A stretch of 64,000 nucleotides of DNA from Apostichopus japonicus. Its lineage: Eukaryota; Echinodermata; Holothuroidea; Aspidochirotida; Stichopodidae. A program made the position numbers and the translations under genes. The stretch spans positions 21,192,489-21,256,488 of the forward strand of contig NC_092572.1 in assembly GCF_037975245.1 (NCBI RefSeq). The letters are read 5' to 3'. Shown here piece after piece: positions 33,205 through 46,700 of the stretch (positions are counted from its first letter, which is position 1; each line of letters opens with the position of its first letter). A model generated the notes under the pieces. It did not search any database and was not told where the DNA came from. It was given only the letters and a program-made list of their open reading frames with translations.

Positions 33205-36200
33205 ATGGCAGCAAATGCACGACCCACGAGCGAGGGTGGTTTATCAAAATGGCAGATTGCCGTGGCAATCGGAGCGCCATTAGCTGTGGGTCTTGCAGTT
33301 GGAGCTTACTTTTATACTAGAAAGGGGTCCGAAGAAAAGCCTGTCGATGAAGAGAATGGCTCTAAAGCAAAGAGTGACGGAGCGAAACCTGTGGAAGAAC
33401 CAGTACAGGTTAACATTAGTAGCCTAGCGTTATAAAATACATGTCAGAAATACGTAGTAAGCGATAGGCCGAAGGCCCTAGGCAATGCTACCACTCCGGC
33501 TATACTTTATTGTAAGACTGAAGTTCAGGATACCACTTCCTTCATAGACCCAATGCACATACATGCAATTAAAAACATGGGCATAGCCTAGACCTTACCT
33601 ATGTTATGTGTTGTTCCACTTCAAGCCTACAGTATGTAGGTCGAAAGTTTATTGATGCAAATCATTTTCAAAGTTTAGACCCTGGGCTAGCCTATCCTAT
33701 TCCTAAGGCATTGGCTAGACCTTACTTTGATGCCTTCTGTATCAGGGTGGGTAATAAAAAACTGCAATAACATGAACAGTTTATTTCATATTCGTCAAAC
33801 TCTCATTAAATTAGGAAGAAATATACTATACCAAAATAAATGATACCTAGGCCTACATATAACATTGCCTGAAATTTTGATCGCACTCAGTGCAGGGGAA
33901 TACAAAAACACAGTTCGGTAAAAGTTGGATATTTTAAGATGTGAATTGAAAAGCTGCTGACTGGTAGTCGAATTGCTTAAAGTAACCAAATATTCAAGAA
34001 ATGATTTATGGCACTTTAAATTCAAACACCAATAGCCTTATCGATATTTCAGAAAATGACTAAAAAAGGTGATTTAAATAATGTATGATTTAAAAAGTTA
34101 GACAAAACTGTAACCAATAATAATTTATTGTGTACTTTCGGCCAAATGCACTGGCTACACAACTAGAACTAAATTTTGTTCATTTACCCTATGCTAAATG
34201 CTCATTTACCCGATCATTAGTTAAAGAAGGCACACTCCTGCTTACTCAAGGGATCATCTGTGCAATGCTCACTAAACAGTTGTAAAAATAAACATTGCAC
34301 TTAGCCTTCATTTAGTCGATTGTTGACAAATGTAGCTAGTCACATTTACTACTGTAGTTCCTCAACAGACCTAGGCTTATGCAACTTTTCAAGGGATAGC
34401 AAGCAACAATCTTATCAGGCAGGCTTGGGCACAGACTACAATAAAATAGAACTATAAAATAGAACTAAGGTCACATGTTATAAACAAGTCACAATCCAAC
34501 ACAACCAAATTATACAAAGCTGCCAAATTTTTGCTTTAAATTACGTGTTGGCCCATGCTAAACCTTGAATTTGAAACTTAGACATTGGTTATTACAAGAG
34601 TTTTGGCAATGATTCAATATAAGAGTGAACAGTTAAAAAGGTAAAAAGTACCTTTTTGAATGCCTCCTACCTTACACTGTAATCCTAGTTGTTATTCCTT
34701 ATGTTATGAGGCCAAGCTATGGTTGCTGAAACTCCTTGCCAACTGTAAAGATTTTTTGGTTTTATTCTGTTAAATCTTCCAGACAGATATTATGGTCTGC
34801 AATTATTAGTACACTGTAATTGCTAGGAAGGTTCTTGTGGCAATTGTTGCACAGTTCCTACAATATGCAGAACTGCAGTTTTGTCTCTGCAGGTCGGCGG
34901 GCGTATGTTTATTTGGCTCGCTAGACCTGAGTTTCGTTTGTCAGAATGGGATGGTTCGGTAGTGCCGTTTGGCCGTGACATTTTGTATCCCGCATGGCGG
35001 GTCACGTAAAAAGCACAATATGCAGAACTGCCAACTGCTGCAGTACGTTTTCCTCTGTGTTTGGTACAGGAAATCATGATAAATACTGTGTATGAATGAA
35101 ACCCTCAAAAAATAATACAGGATTTAAAAGATACTGTAGTACAATAATAGTGTATGTCTTGAACAGGAAAGCTGTGATATTAGAACATTTTGAACAAACC
35201 TACAGGTAATTTGGTCGTAAGAATCATCCAATATTCTTGCTAATGGTTTTATCATGTTTACAAGGTTGTTTAGGTTGACAGTTCATGATGAATTTGACTA
35301 AATTGTTACACTGACTTTTGTCAATGATCAATCTCAATAGGAATTACCAGTGTAAAACTGTCAGCCCTGTGCTCATGCTATGTATATATGGCAATATTTC
35401 ATGTATGTTTAATAAACTTGACAGAGCTTTTTTGTTAGTTTGTAAAAAACTCACTTAAACATTTAAAAAGTTAGCCCAATGTATATTGTTTCTCTTACTT
35501 GTGTTAGTCTTGGCCTAGATTAAGTTAACATAAAAAGTACTGTGTTTTACCTATCAACTTTGGCCTACTAGTAGTTTACAGAGACTAGGCATATTGCTAT
35601 TATTGCACATTTCTGTTAATAGTTGCAAGTTTTTATTTAATATTTTTTTCATGCTTGCTAATTGGTGAGTACTGTAATTCATAACTTTTGGCAAAGCCTG
35701 CTGGTAATGTACAGTACCTGCTATTTGATTGGTTTGATTTTTGTAAACAATGTATTAACTAGTTAGCCCTGCTGTAGTATATACAGTGTTACTGTAGTCT
35801 ATTTACTGTACTGTAGACTATTAACTGTAGACCATTCCTTCATTCTTGTGGACTGACGCATCGATTTTCAGTTCTTAAACTTTGTTTGCAGAGCTGTTAC
35901 ATTGAGTTTATTGAAATTCAGGTTTGGAATGGAAAAATACTGGTTATAAGGTTTGAAAATGCTGGAAAGTGTTATCAAAGGTTGGCAGCTCTGAATATGA
36001 TTCTGTGATATGATCATTAGAACATGTTCCTAAAGCTAAAACTTTCTGGTAGTTATATTAATGGTTTTACTTATGTCATACCTGTAAATCCGCTAAGGAA
36101 ATCGTGCACGGTAATGGTAAAGTGTTGTGTATTTTCTGGATTAATTATCAACAAATATTAAACCTCTTATCAAACTGTCTTTTAGACGAACCTCCAGATT

Positions 36201-39200
36201 TTGAATTGTGCTTATTTTAATTGATATTAATTTGTTTTCACTTTTTTAGACACCTGCAGAAAAAGCTCAATCTTCCAAGAGCAAAGGCAATAAATTTTTC
36301 AAGGCCGGACAATTTGAAAAGGCCATCAAGTACTACTCTGAGGCCATCGACATCGCACCCCAAGAAAACAAGCAAGACCTGTCAACATTCTATCAAAACA
36401 GAGCAGCAGCGCAGGAACAGCTGGTGAGAAAGAATGAATGTTGTATTTGTTGTAGTCATAGAACATTCAAATCTAGTCTTTCATTTATTTATTCTATTTA
36501 AAGAAAAAAATGCAAAGAGACATTAACTACTCGAAAATTATTCAAATCAATGTCAGAAATATCTGTATCTATTTACACGCTGTCATTTTGACAACCTTAC
36601 TGGTGCTTGTATTACATGTATACTAGTGTATTGCACAGGGTACCCGGGTACCCACCCGATGTGATACTACCCGATCCTACGCAAAGTGTGACTTTTTTTT
36701 TTTTTTGCAAACCGATGGTTAGGCAAGATTTTCCTGTTGACTTAGTGTGGTCGAAGATAACACCAATGATGAAAGTATTCCATGGATATCTTATATCTGC
36801 GTCACAATTTCAGGGAATAAACATATGGTTAGGCTAGATTTCCCCGTTGACTTAGTGTGGTGTTAGGCTACCATGTGATTGAAGATGAGAGCAATAATAA
36901 AAGTAGTCCATGGGTATCTTATAACTGCGTCACAATTTCAGCGATAAATAGATGGTTAGGCTAGATTTCCCTATTGACTTAATGTGGTTAGGCTACCATA
37001 TGGAAGAAATTGTAGTACAGTATGGTGTTGGGTGTCATCATGGGGTGCATTGTTGTACAGTATGGTGTTGGGTGTCATCATTAGGTCCATTGTAGTACAG
37101 TATGGTGTTGGGTGTCATCATTAGGTGCATTGTAGTACAGTATGGTGTTGGGTGTCATCATTAGGTGCATTGTAGTACAGTATGGTGTTAGGTGTCACCA
37201 TTAGGTGCATTGTAGTTTGGTGTTGGGTGTCATCAATAGGTGTCTTGTAATAAGTATGGTGTTGGGTGTCATCATTAGGTGTATTGTAGTGCAGTATGGT
37301 GTCATCATTATGTGCATTGTAGTACAGTATGGTGTTGGGTGTCACCATTAGAGACATTGTAGTACAGTATGGTGTTGGGTGTCACCATTAGAGACATTGT
37401 AGTACAGTATGGTGTTGTGTGTCATCATTAGGTGTATTGTAGTGCAGTATTCTGTTGGGTGTCATCATTAGGTGTATTGTAGTGCAGTATGGTGTTGGGT
37501 GTCATCATTAGGTGCATTGTAGTACAGTATGGTGTTGGGTGTCATCATTAGGTGCATTGTAGTACAGTAGTTAAGTATTAAATGTGAGTATCTTGAAGGC
37601 CAGCCAATCTATGGCTCTCTCTCTCCTATTTTCCATCCCTGCTGCACAGTTACTATGACATGATCTGAATAGTCCTTCTAGATGTTGTTGGAATATCTGG
37701 ACCAGAAACAAAGGTTGATTGACAAAGTATAAACCGAAAATAGTAATAAGTGTGTAGAAGTTTGTCATTATCAGCTGGACGAGTCGTTCAAATGTACTGT
37801 ACGCTAGAGAGACAGCATACTGTCCGTGTAAAATCAATAAAAATATTTTTTCACATTGCAGAAAAATTTCCAAGAAGTAATTGAAGATTGCAGCAAGGCC
37901 TTGGAATTGAATTCTAAGTATGTTAAGGCATTGTTCAGAAGAGCTAAGGCCTTTGAGATGGTTCAAGAAAAGATGAAATGTTTGGAAGGTAAGATGAGGC
38001 AAAAATGTTAAATGTGACCAGGCTTTTCTGAAAGACACAATGTATGAGATTAGAAAATGACATGGCACACATACACTACTTCCTTAAAAGGAGTATGTTT
38101 AAGTAAAGTAAGAGCAAATGAAACATTGTTCTTGTACCATTCTTACTTGGCCAGTTGTGTTTTGGCTTAGGCGTAAATTCCAAGGTGCTTGTGAGGACTG
38201 CTTGGTATTTTTGGTGACTTTTTGATGGGGATAGTTGAGCCTTGCCCCCCCCCCTCCCTTACCCTCACCCTGCAGATCTTAATGTTTTACCAAAAATAGA
38301 AAGATCTACACATGCCAGTACCATTACCAACACTGAAAGAAACTAACCAATATCTTCTGCAAAGCAAACTGCAGAACCTATTGAACTTTGAAGAGATAAG
38401 TATTTAATTAATAATTACACTTAGTGTTTTGACCTATTTGAATTTATGTTACCTTGTTTAACATTAGTGACCTTCACACACCTTTGAGGGTTAAAGTCTA
38501 ATTAGAAAAAATATATAACCCTGGCAATGTAACATACGCCTGTAATAGTTTTCAGTAATTGAGCAGGTTCAAAGAAAAATTTGAAACTATGAATGGTTCC
38601 CCGCCCCCCTTCCCTCCCCAAGAATAGGATACATAAACAGACAAGGCAGCTGTTGATGTTATCAAATCACTGAAATGCTGGTAGCTAGGTTTAGATCCAG
38701 GAGGAACTACTGAGGACAATTTTGGTGAGGGTGCTGGATTTGTGTTCAGAATGAGGGGTCTGAGGGGAGTGGATGTCTCTGTGATATATGTGTTGTAGGA
38801 GTGTATGCTGTGCCTCTGTTCCAAAAATGATGCAAAATACTAGCAAGAATTATCAGACATGCTAATGACTACCTGTTGACCCCCCCCCCCCCCCCCCCAA
38901 AAAAAAAATAAAAAACTGATGTCATGAGTGGCAGAATCATCAAATGCACATCACAGAAAAGTTAATGTTTAATTTAGTCAGACAGAGTTCAGGATGCTGA
39001 GTCATACATTCCATGCTGTGGGTAATCTGTTTGATGATTTGCTCATTTCCATGGTAACACCAAGCTGTGTAATATTGTTTACCCTTATGCATATCTTCAC
39101 ATCTTCCTCACATTGTTAATAGCTATTCATGCATGAAGGGATAGACATCTACATTTGACCTGGCTGTCTGCAATCCAATTTATTTACATTGTAATTTTGA

Positions 39201-42200
39201 TTGCTTCACACAACTGTTGACAGAGGGCATAGTGACAAGGATGACACATTGCCTTGATAATATTTGCTGTCACCTGTGGGTTTGCCTCGTGCTTTTAAGT
39301 TGATGATACAAAAAGAAACTTACCGGTGGAATTTCACTGTACTTTGCTAAGATGTTTAGTGAGCTTGAATTGCAATATATTGTTCCCAGTGTAGTCCAAA
39401 GATCCAATTTGGAAATAATATTTAATATTGAAAAAGGTGTTTTCCAGTGTCATTTGCTAAGACCTAAGTGTAATACACTATTTTTTGATATGGGAATTTT
39501 TCCCAGTGTTATTCACCAACTATTAAGTAGAAACAATCTGTTAGATCTTGGAAATGAGTGTTTCCCAGTGTTATTCACTAAGCCCAAAGAAGGTACACTA
39601 TTTCTTATATGGACATTAGTGTTTCTTATTGTTATTCGCTAAGCCCTTAAGTACTGTAGATACACTATCTTGGATATGGTAGGGTTTCCCAGTGTTATTC
39701 ACGGAATGTTAAGTTGAAACAATATCTTTAATATGGAATTAGGTGTTTCCCACTCTAGTGTCATTTGCTATGCCCTAAGGAGGGTCACTCTTTGATATGG
39801 AAATGAGGGTTTTTCACCAACTGTAATGTGTAAACATTATAGTGTTCCTAGTGTTATTCACTAAGTAGATTCACAATATAAACACATAAAAGGTGATTAT
39901 AAGTGCAAACTTGCCAACAGAATAACTGGGTCAATGTACATTTTTCATGTTCTCAAAGTACAGGATAAATTTTGCTTTAACTGTATTTTCTTATTTGTTT
40001 GTAGACACAACAGCAGTCTGTATACTGGAGGGTTTTGGACACCAGGCGGGCATGTTTCTTGCTGATAAAATGCTGAAAGAGTTAGGCAAAGAAAAGGCTA
40101 GCCAGGCTTATAAGGTATTATTGATTTAAGTTACCAGGAGGTGGTTAACTCCTATTCCACAGGCTTACTGATTTTCTTTGTATTAGTTTACTGTAGTGAA
40201 TGGAATACATATTTTACCATTGTTCCAATACGTTCGGTCCTGATTATGATTCTGTGACCATGAGATAAAACATAATAATGGCAATTGGAAAAGGAAGGCA
40301 TGGTAGTGACTGGACGATGAGTGTATAATAGTCATTGGACTATAAAAGGGAATGGTAGTAATGTGAGAATATGTGTAAGGGTATCGTGTTTGTTGGACTA
40401 TCAGGGCATAGCGATCATAGGACTATCAGGGCATAGAGTTCATTGGACTATCAGGGCACTGTGACCATTGGACTATCAGGGCATAGTGATCATTGGACTA
40501 TCAGGGCATAGTGTTCATTGGACTATCAGGGCATATTGATCATTGGACTATCAGGGCATATAGTTCATTGGACTATCAGGGTATAGTGATCATTGGACTA
40601 TCAGGGCATAGTGATCATTGGACTATCAGGGCATAGAGTTCATTGGACTATCAGGGTATAGTGATCATTGGACTATCAGGGCATAGAGTCATTGGACTAT
40701 CATGGCATAGAGTTCATTGGACTATCATGGCATTGTGATCATATGACTATCAGGGCATAGTAATCATTGGATTATCAGGGCATGGAGTTCTTTGGACTAT
40801 CAGGGCATAGACTTCATTTGACTCTCAGGGCATAGAGTTCATTGGATTATCATAGCATAGTGATCATTGGACGATCAGAGCATAGTAATCATTGGACTAT
40901 CAGGGCATCACCATGTTCTTTGGACTATCAGGGTATCACCTGTTGTCTGTCCATTAACAATAGATACTTGATCTGATCCTTTCTAAGTAAGTTTAAATCT
41001 GTTGTGTGAGTAGGCTGCTATAGTCTTAATGTTAACACACCTTTAAAGTGAAATGTAATGTATTAACTCTATAAAGATCTGTTTTTCATAACAATGTTGC
41101 AATGCTCAGTAATACCCTAGCCTTAGATGTAATCGATCGTCAATACAATCAGCTGTTTTTGAATTACCCTTTCTTGTAGGAAAGACAACCAACGCTTCCC
41201 TCAGGACAGTTCATTCGTTCATATTTCTCATCGTTTTCAAATGATGGAATCACAAGTAACACAGAGTCTTACATGGAAGGAGAAGATGATGAGTAAGTAA
41301 AATCATTTGTCCTCCCCCCCCCCCCCGCCCCCATCTCTTTGATTTTAGTTGGTCTTCCCTCTCTCATCCCCCTACCACTACTACAGCAGATAATTCTTCC
41401 GTAGAACAAACTGAAGTTCATTACAGTAGTTTGAAAGTTGTTTTGCCTGAAAACCCTTCAAGATAGAATTTGATGAAAATTTGATGTAAAAATGTGTGAA
41501 TACTCTAGATTCACCATAGTTTTTGGGTGAGAATCCTTACATGTGTACCTTAGTTAATTTGCATACATGATGAAAAACAGTGATATATTTGAACGTCACA
41601 AAGACCACAGCAAATAGCACCATTTAGTTTTCTGGCAAACCAACACATTTTTGAGTTGCAAAACCCGGACAATCATGCCTTTTGGCTAAGATCATGTGTA
41701 GTATCTGTTCCCTTAGAGGGGAATGGTGATGCACACCCGAAGATGATCACTCAGTCACAGTCTCGATGCAAGGGGACTGGGGCTGAGAGCGGATCAGTCG
41801 TTCGGTAGTTTGGTTTTCGTGCCCAGGTTCTTTCCTGGGTGACTTTTTCTTAAAAAGAATCATGATTTATTGGAGAGCTTGATAATGCTGTATACTTGAA
41901 TACTCTCAGTTTGACTAATAGCTCGGTTTGGTGTAAAATATTTGTTCGATGTTACTTGGTGAGTTATTACCTGTGACTGTAAGTTTAAAAGAGTAAATTC
42001 TGTGCCTCATAAATGTAATGTAGGTTTTTAGTGTTGCATGTGCAAATCTTGCAAGATATAGGCCTAATGTTTCAGGATGCTGGGTATCTACACAACACAC
42101 AGCTTATAAGTAATGTCTTGGTAGTGCAAGATAATAATTAGTATCTATGTAGAAAACTACTTCACATCAGTCCTGCATTGACCATTCAAAACAGATGTAC

Positions 42201-43686
42201 AGAAAAATAATGGTTGGTTTGTGTGTTTGTGGGAGGAGAGAGAGGAGAGCGCTGGGATTAATTATATGGTATGCATTGCAAAGTGCTAAACAGTATGGTC
42301 AAGTTGATATAGCAGGTTTTGTACAGAGGAACACTAGTTTACAGGAGACATAGTTCAAAGCCAGCAAAACCAATGCACAAAAGTTTAACACTAAATTATT
42401 CCCTGGGGGGGTGGCGTGGGGGGGGAAGAGATGTCCATGTGCATTGGACCTTAACCCATCGTCCTACAGTACCTCCTTTCGCAGCACCGAGTTGTTGAGT
42501 ATGATGTTAGCCTATGAATTCAATACACTGGTACATGTAGACACTCTATGTAGGTCTGGGTAGAGTATTTTAAGACTAAGTTTGGTCCTTACTGGCTATG
42601 TATCTCAACAAATCATTTATTACAAGGTTAGATATCAATCAATGCTTTGAGAAATGCTTCATCAAGTCTGTTTTATCTTCCCTGGCAGCTCTGGTTTTCT
42701 GAAAGCAGTCAAAGCATTCCAGAATGGTGAATACACAGACATTATAGAACTATGTACAGAAGAGATCGATACCAATGGAATATTTTTACCTCCGGCACTG
42801 TTAATGAGAGCTTCTTTCCTTCTCCTGAAAGGCCAAGCAGTAGAAGCAAAACCAGACTTAGACAAACTGATAGCTATGGAGGACAGTGATAAGAAAGTAA
42901 GCCTCCGCAACCCTCCCCCCCCCCAATCCCCTGCTGATGTTGTTGTTTTCAAGGGGTTAAAAGTCAGAAATTAAGAAAAGAACAAATTCCCACAGAGCAA
43001 GTGAAAAGGAATCATATTGGTTCAACTCCCATGTCCATGGCTTGTCATTACTGCGAATACGAAAAATTGAGATTGATTGTTTTATTCAGGTAACTAGTAA
43101 GTACATTGTGGAGTCAATTGTAACAATGTACGTGAACAATAGAGAATCAAAAGTGACCAAGATGCATCAATCCTCAAAACGGCTAGTAAAAATAAGTTTT
43201 TGTAAAAGAAAGCAAAGCTTATATTTGTTGATATGTCGAAACGTGAAATATTTAATACTCATTATGCATTCAATCTTGACGATTTATCCGTTGTTTTCTC
43301 CCATACCTTTCTGTCGGAAGACTGAAGTAATTACACAATCATAACAAGATACTTTTTTGCAAACCTTGGAGAGATGGAGCGAATGAAAAATTAAAAAACA
43401 AACACATCCCTGCTTGTGCACCACCAAACCATAATCAGATGTATGCACAAGCAACATAGACCCTACACATGGAATAATTTTCCCTAAACACAGAACAGGG
43501 AAGCAACTGATGACTTCTGATTCTTGTATAACTATATATAAAAACCCAAATAATACCCAAATATACAACTCATCCTGGTATGTCACATCAGAGAAAAATT
43601 TAGATAAGCTTAAGACTGCTAAACTTTTACAGTTTTATTCTGTGTTGCTAAAACTTTAGGACATATCCTATATAGATATACATGTA

Positions 43687-43728
<42 letters not shown>

Positions 43729-46700
43729 CTGTGATAAGAACTTACTAATTCTGTCTATTTCCTAAAACTAGAGCTAGTTCCCTTGACAAGAGAGCTTGGG
43801 GCGGGGGGGGGGGGATGGGTCAGGGTGCTCCAAATGGTATGTTGTTACAAATTCATAGGTAATACTTCTTTCTGCGATTATTTCTTTTTACAGCTAAGAG
43901 CAAATGCCCTGATCAAGAGAGGCAGTATGTACATGCAAGAAGGTAATGCCCTAGATGCAATGGATGTGTTCGCCTCAGCTGTCAGGATTGACCCTGACAA
44001 TGCAGACATCTACCATCACAGAGGTCAAGTGAGTTGTGATACTTTTAACTGATAAAACCCAAATTAATATTAATTGCATTTCAGATTTTCTGGGGAAGGT
44101 CCTGCCGTTCCTATAAATTTACTATCGACTTTGAATAGAAGAAAAAATAATATTTGGAATCTGGTGACCTTTCGTCTGTCATTTTCAGTTATATCTGTGG
44201 CAATTTTACCTCTCTAAATTGTTCTCCCATATCATGCTTCAAAGCACTCATATTGACAGTATAAACAGTTCCTAACCTTTATCTGATAGAAACCTGATAT
44301 TCATACTGTCATTACAAGGGCTCTGAAGCAGCACATGAAAGTACAGTACAGAAGTTTTGATAGATTCAGTACAACTAACAGCTTTACACAATGCTTTTTC
44401 CTTTTCTTTTTCTCTTTAGATTTTATGGAATTTAATTTTATTTGATTAATATTTAGTCTCGCATTTCTCTTTAATTTTTAGCTGAATCTCCTCCTTGAAA
44501 AGGTAGATGATGCAGTGAAGGACTTTGAGAAGTGCCAGAGTCTAAATGCTGAGTTTGGTCTAGCCTATGCCCAGTATTGTTATGCCAGGTATAGGCTGGC
44601 TATCCTACAACAGAGTCCTATGCAGATGCAGGAAGCACTCAAGCAACTGGAAGAATGTACTGTTAAGTTCTCAACCTGTGCCGAAGGCTTCGCTCTACAT
44701 GCTCAGGTTTGTTACATCTGCTTTGCAGGCTTGCAGTTAGATTTGTACTCTGACAGTATCCTAACATAGTTATTAGTGTATCTAAACCGGTTCTCTCCTT
44801 CATGGAATTGTGGTTGTACTAAGTACATTATGCATTTCTTAAATTGCTGTACAGTAGATATCAGTGCAGTAGAAGCATGTTACAATATGCCTTCAGTAGA
44901 AATTAAAGTACATTTCTATTAGTAGAAGCATCTTACAATAGCCTTCAGTAGAAATTAAAGTACATTTCTATTAGAAGAAAAGAAAGATTTCTGCATGCAA
45001 TCAATACAGTCCATCTTTGTGGGCAGCTTTCATTGATATTGTAGTAGTGTTTTATCGACTTGCAACCTCTCAGAAGTGATATTCACAGATGCTTGTTGGT
45101 ATAAAGCTATCAGTGAAAACAAGGTCACTATTGAAAAAGAATGTTTTAAAAGGCTTTAAAGAAAAATGAGACTTCACACAATGCAAATGCAGTTTAGTTT
45201 TAAGACTATAAGATTGTTCACGATTGAAAGACAATAGGACGACAGAACTTAGGAGTTTGGAGGGACAGTGAAATTCTGAATGATCTAGTTTGGTTTTGCC
45301 AAATCTGTAACATTGATCTGAGATTGCGATATTTTGATTTGATATTTGCATATGACATTTATTCACTCTCAGGCTCTCAACGATCAAGGTCAGTTTGCTC
45401 GAGCTGATGAAAATTTCCAGAAAGCAATAGACATAGAACCAGATAACCCAACAGCTCATGTACATAGAGGGTAAGTAGAGAGAAGAACATGAAACAGATT
45501 GTTAGTGGTTATTGTTAAAGGGGTAAAGAGAATAGAGCAGATTAGTAGTGATAGTAGATGGGGGGGGGGGGTAAAGAGAATGGAGCAGATTAGTGGTGAC
45601 AATAGATGGGAGGTTAAGAGACTGGAGCAGATTAGTAGTGATAGTAGATTGAGGGTTAAGAGACTGGAGCAGATTAGTAGTGATAGTAGATAGGGGGTAA
45701 AGAGAACGGAGCAGATTAGTGGTGATAATAGATGGAGGGTAAAGTGTATAGAGCAGATTAGTAGTGATAATAAATGGAGGGTAAAGAGAATGGAGCAGAT
45801 TAGTAGTGATAATAGAAGGAGGGTAAGAAGAATGATGATTTTATGATTTTGTCTAAATTGTTCTTAGGCAGGTGTGACATTACAAATGTCTCATTTGAAC
45901 AGTCAGTTGGGACAGTTTTCCAATGCTAATACCTCTCTTAACTGTCCTCCCATATCATGCTTCAAAGCACTCGTATTGACAGTACAAACAGTTCCTAACC
46001 TTTATCTGATAGAAGCATGATATTCATACTGTCAGTACGAGGGCTCTGAAGCAGCACATGAAAGTACAGTACAGAAAACATTGTCCCAACTGGGTGCATT
46101 TGAAACAGTGTGTTTGAAACAGAACATCTACAATGAAATGAGCCAACCAAAATATACATCGATTGTCCTCATTGATACAAAACAAAACATGCAATAATTC
46201 CTACAAAATGAGTTTTCGTTTCCTGCGGGGATTGTTGTCAGTCTGTTGGTCCGTTTTTGTCTGTGACGGTTTTGATTCGCTGTGCTGATCACTTAAGAAA
46301 GGAAAAATGTACCTGTGGACCTTAAACAGTCACCTGGTAAAGAAGGCTTCTTTTTTTGTGCTTTTATATGCATGTATTTCTGCAGCTAATGTCCTGTTTG
46401 TTTGACAGATTACTTCAGCTGGCCTGGAAGAAGGAACCAGAAGCTGCTGTTAAACTGATTAAAAAAGCCCTTGAGATTGATGAGAGATGTGATTTTGCCT
46501 ACGAGACTCTGGGAACTATTGAAGTGCAAAGGTATGAGACTATTGATACTCATTTATCGCACCCCATAACACTCTGCTCACCCCCCCTTCCCCATCTACT
46601 ATCTTTCTCTCTCTCTCTGGTCACATTTCATAGGAGATGCAAAGCTACAATAAAGGAAATGAAAAAAATATGAATTGATTTCAACACACCTTTCCAACAC

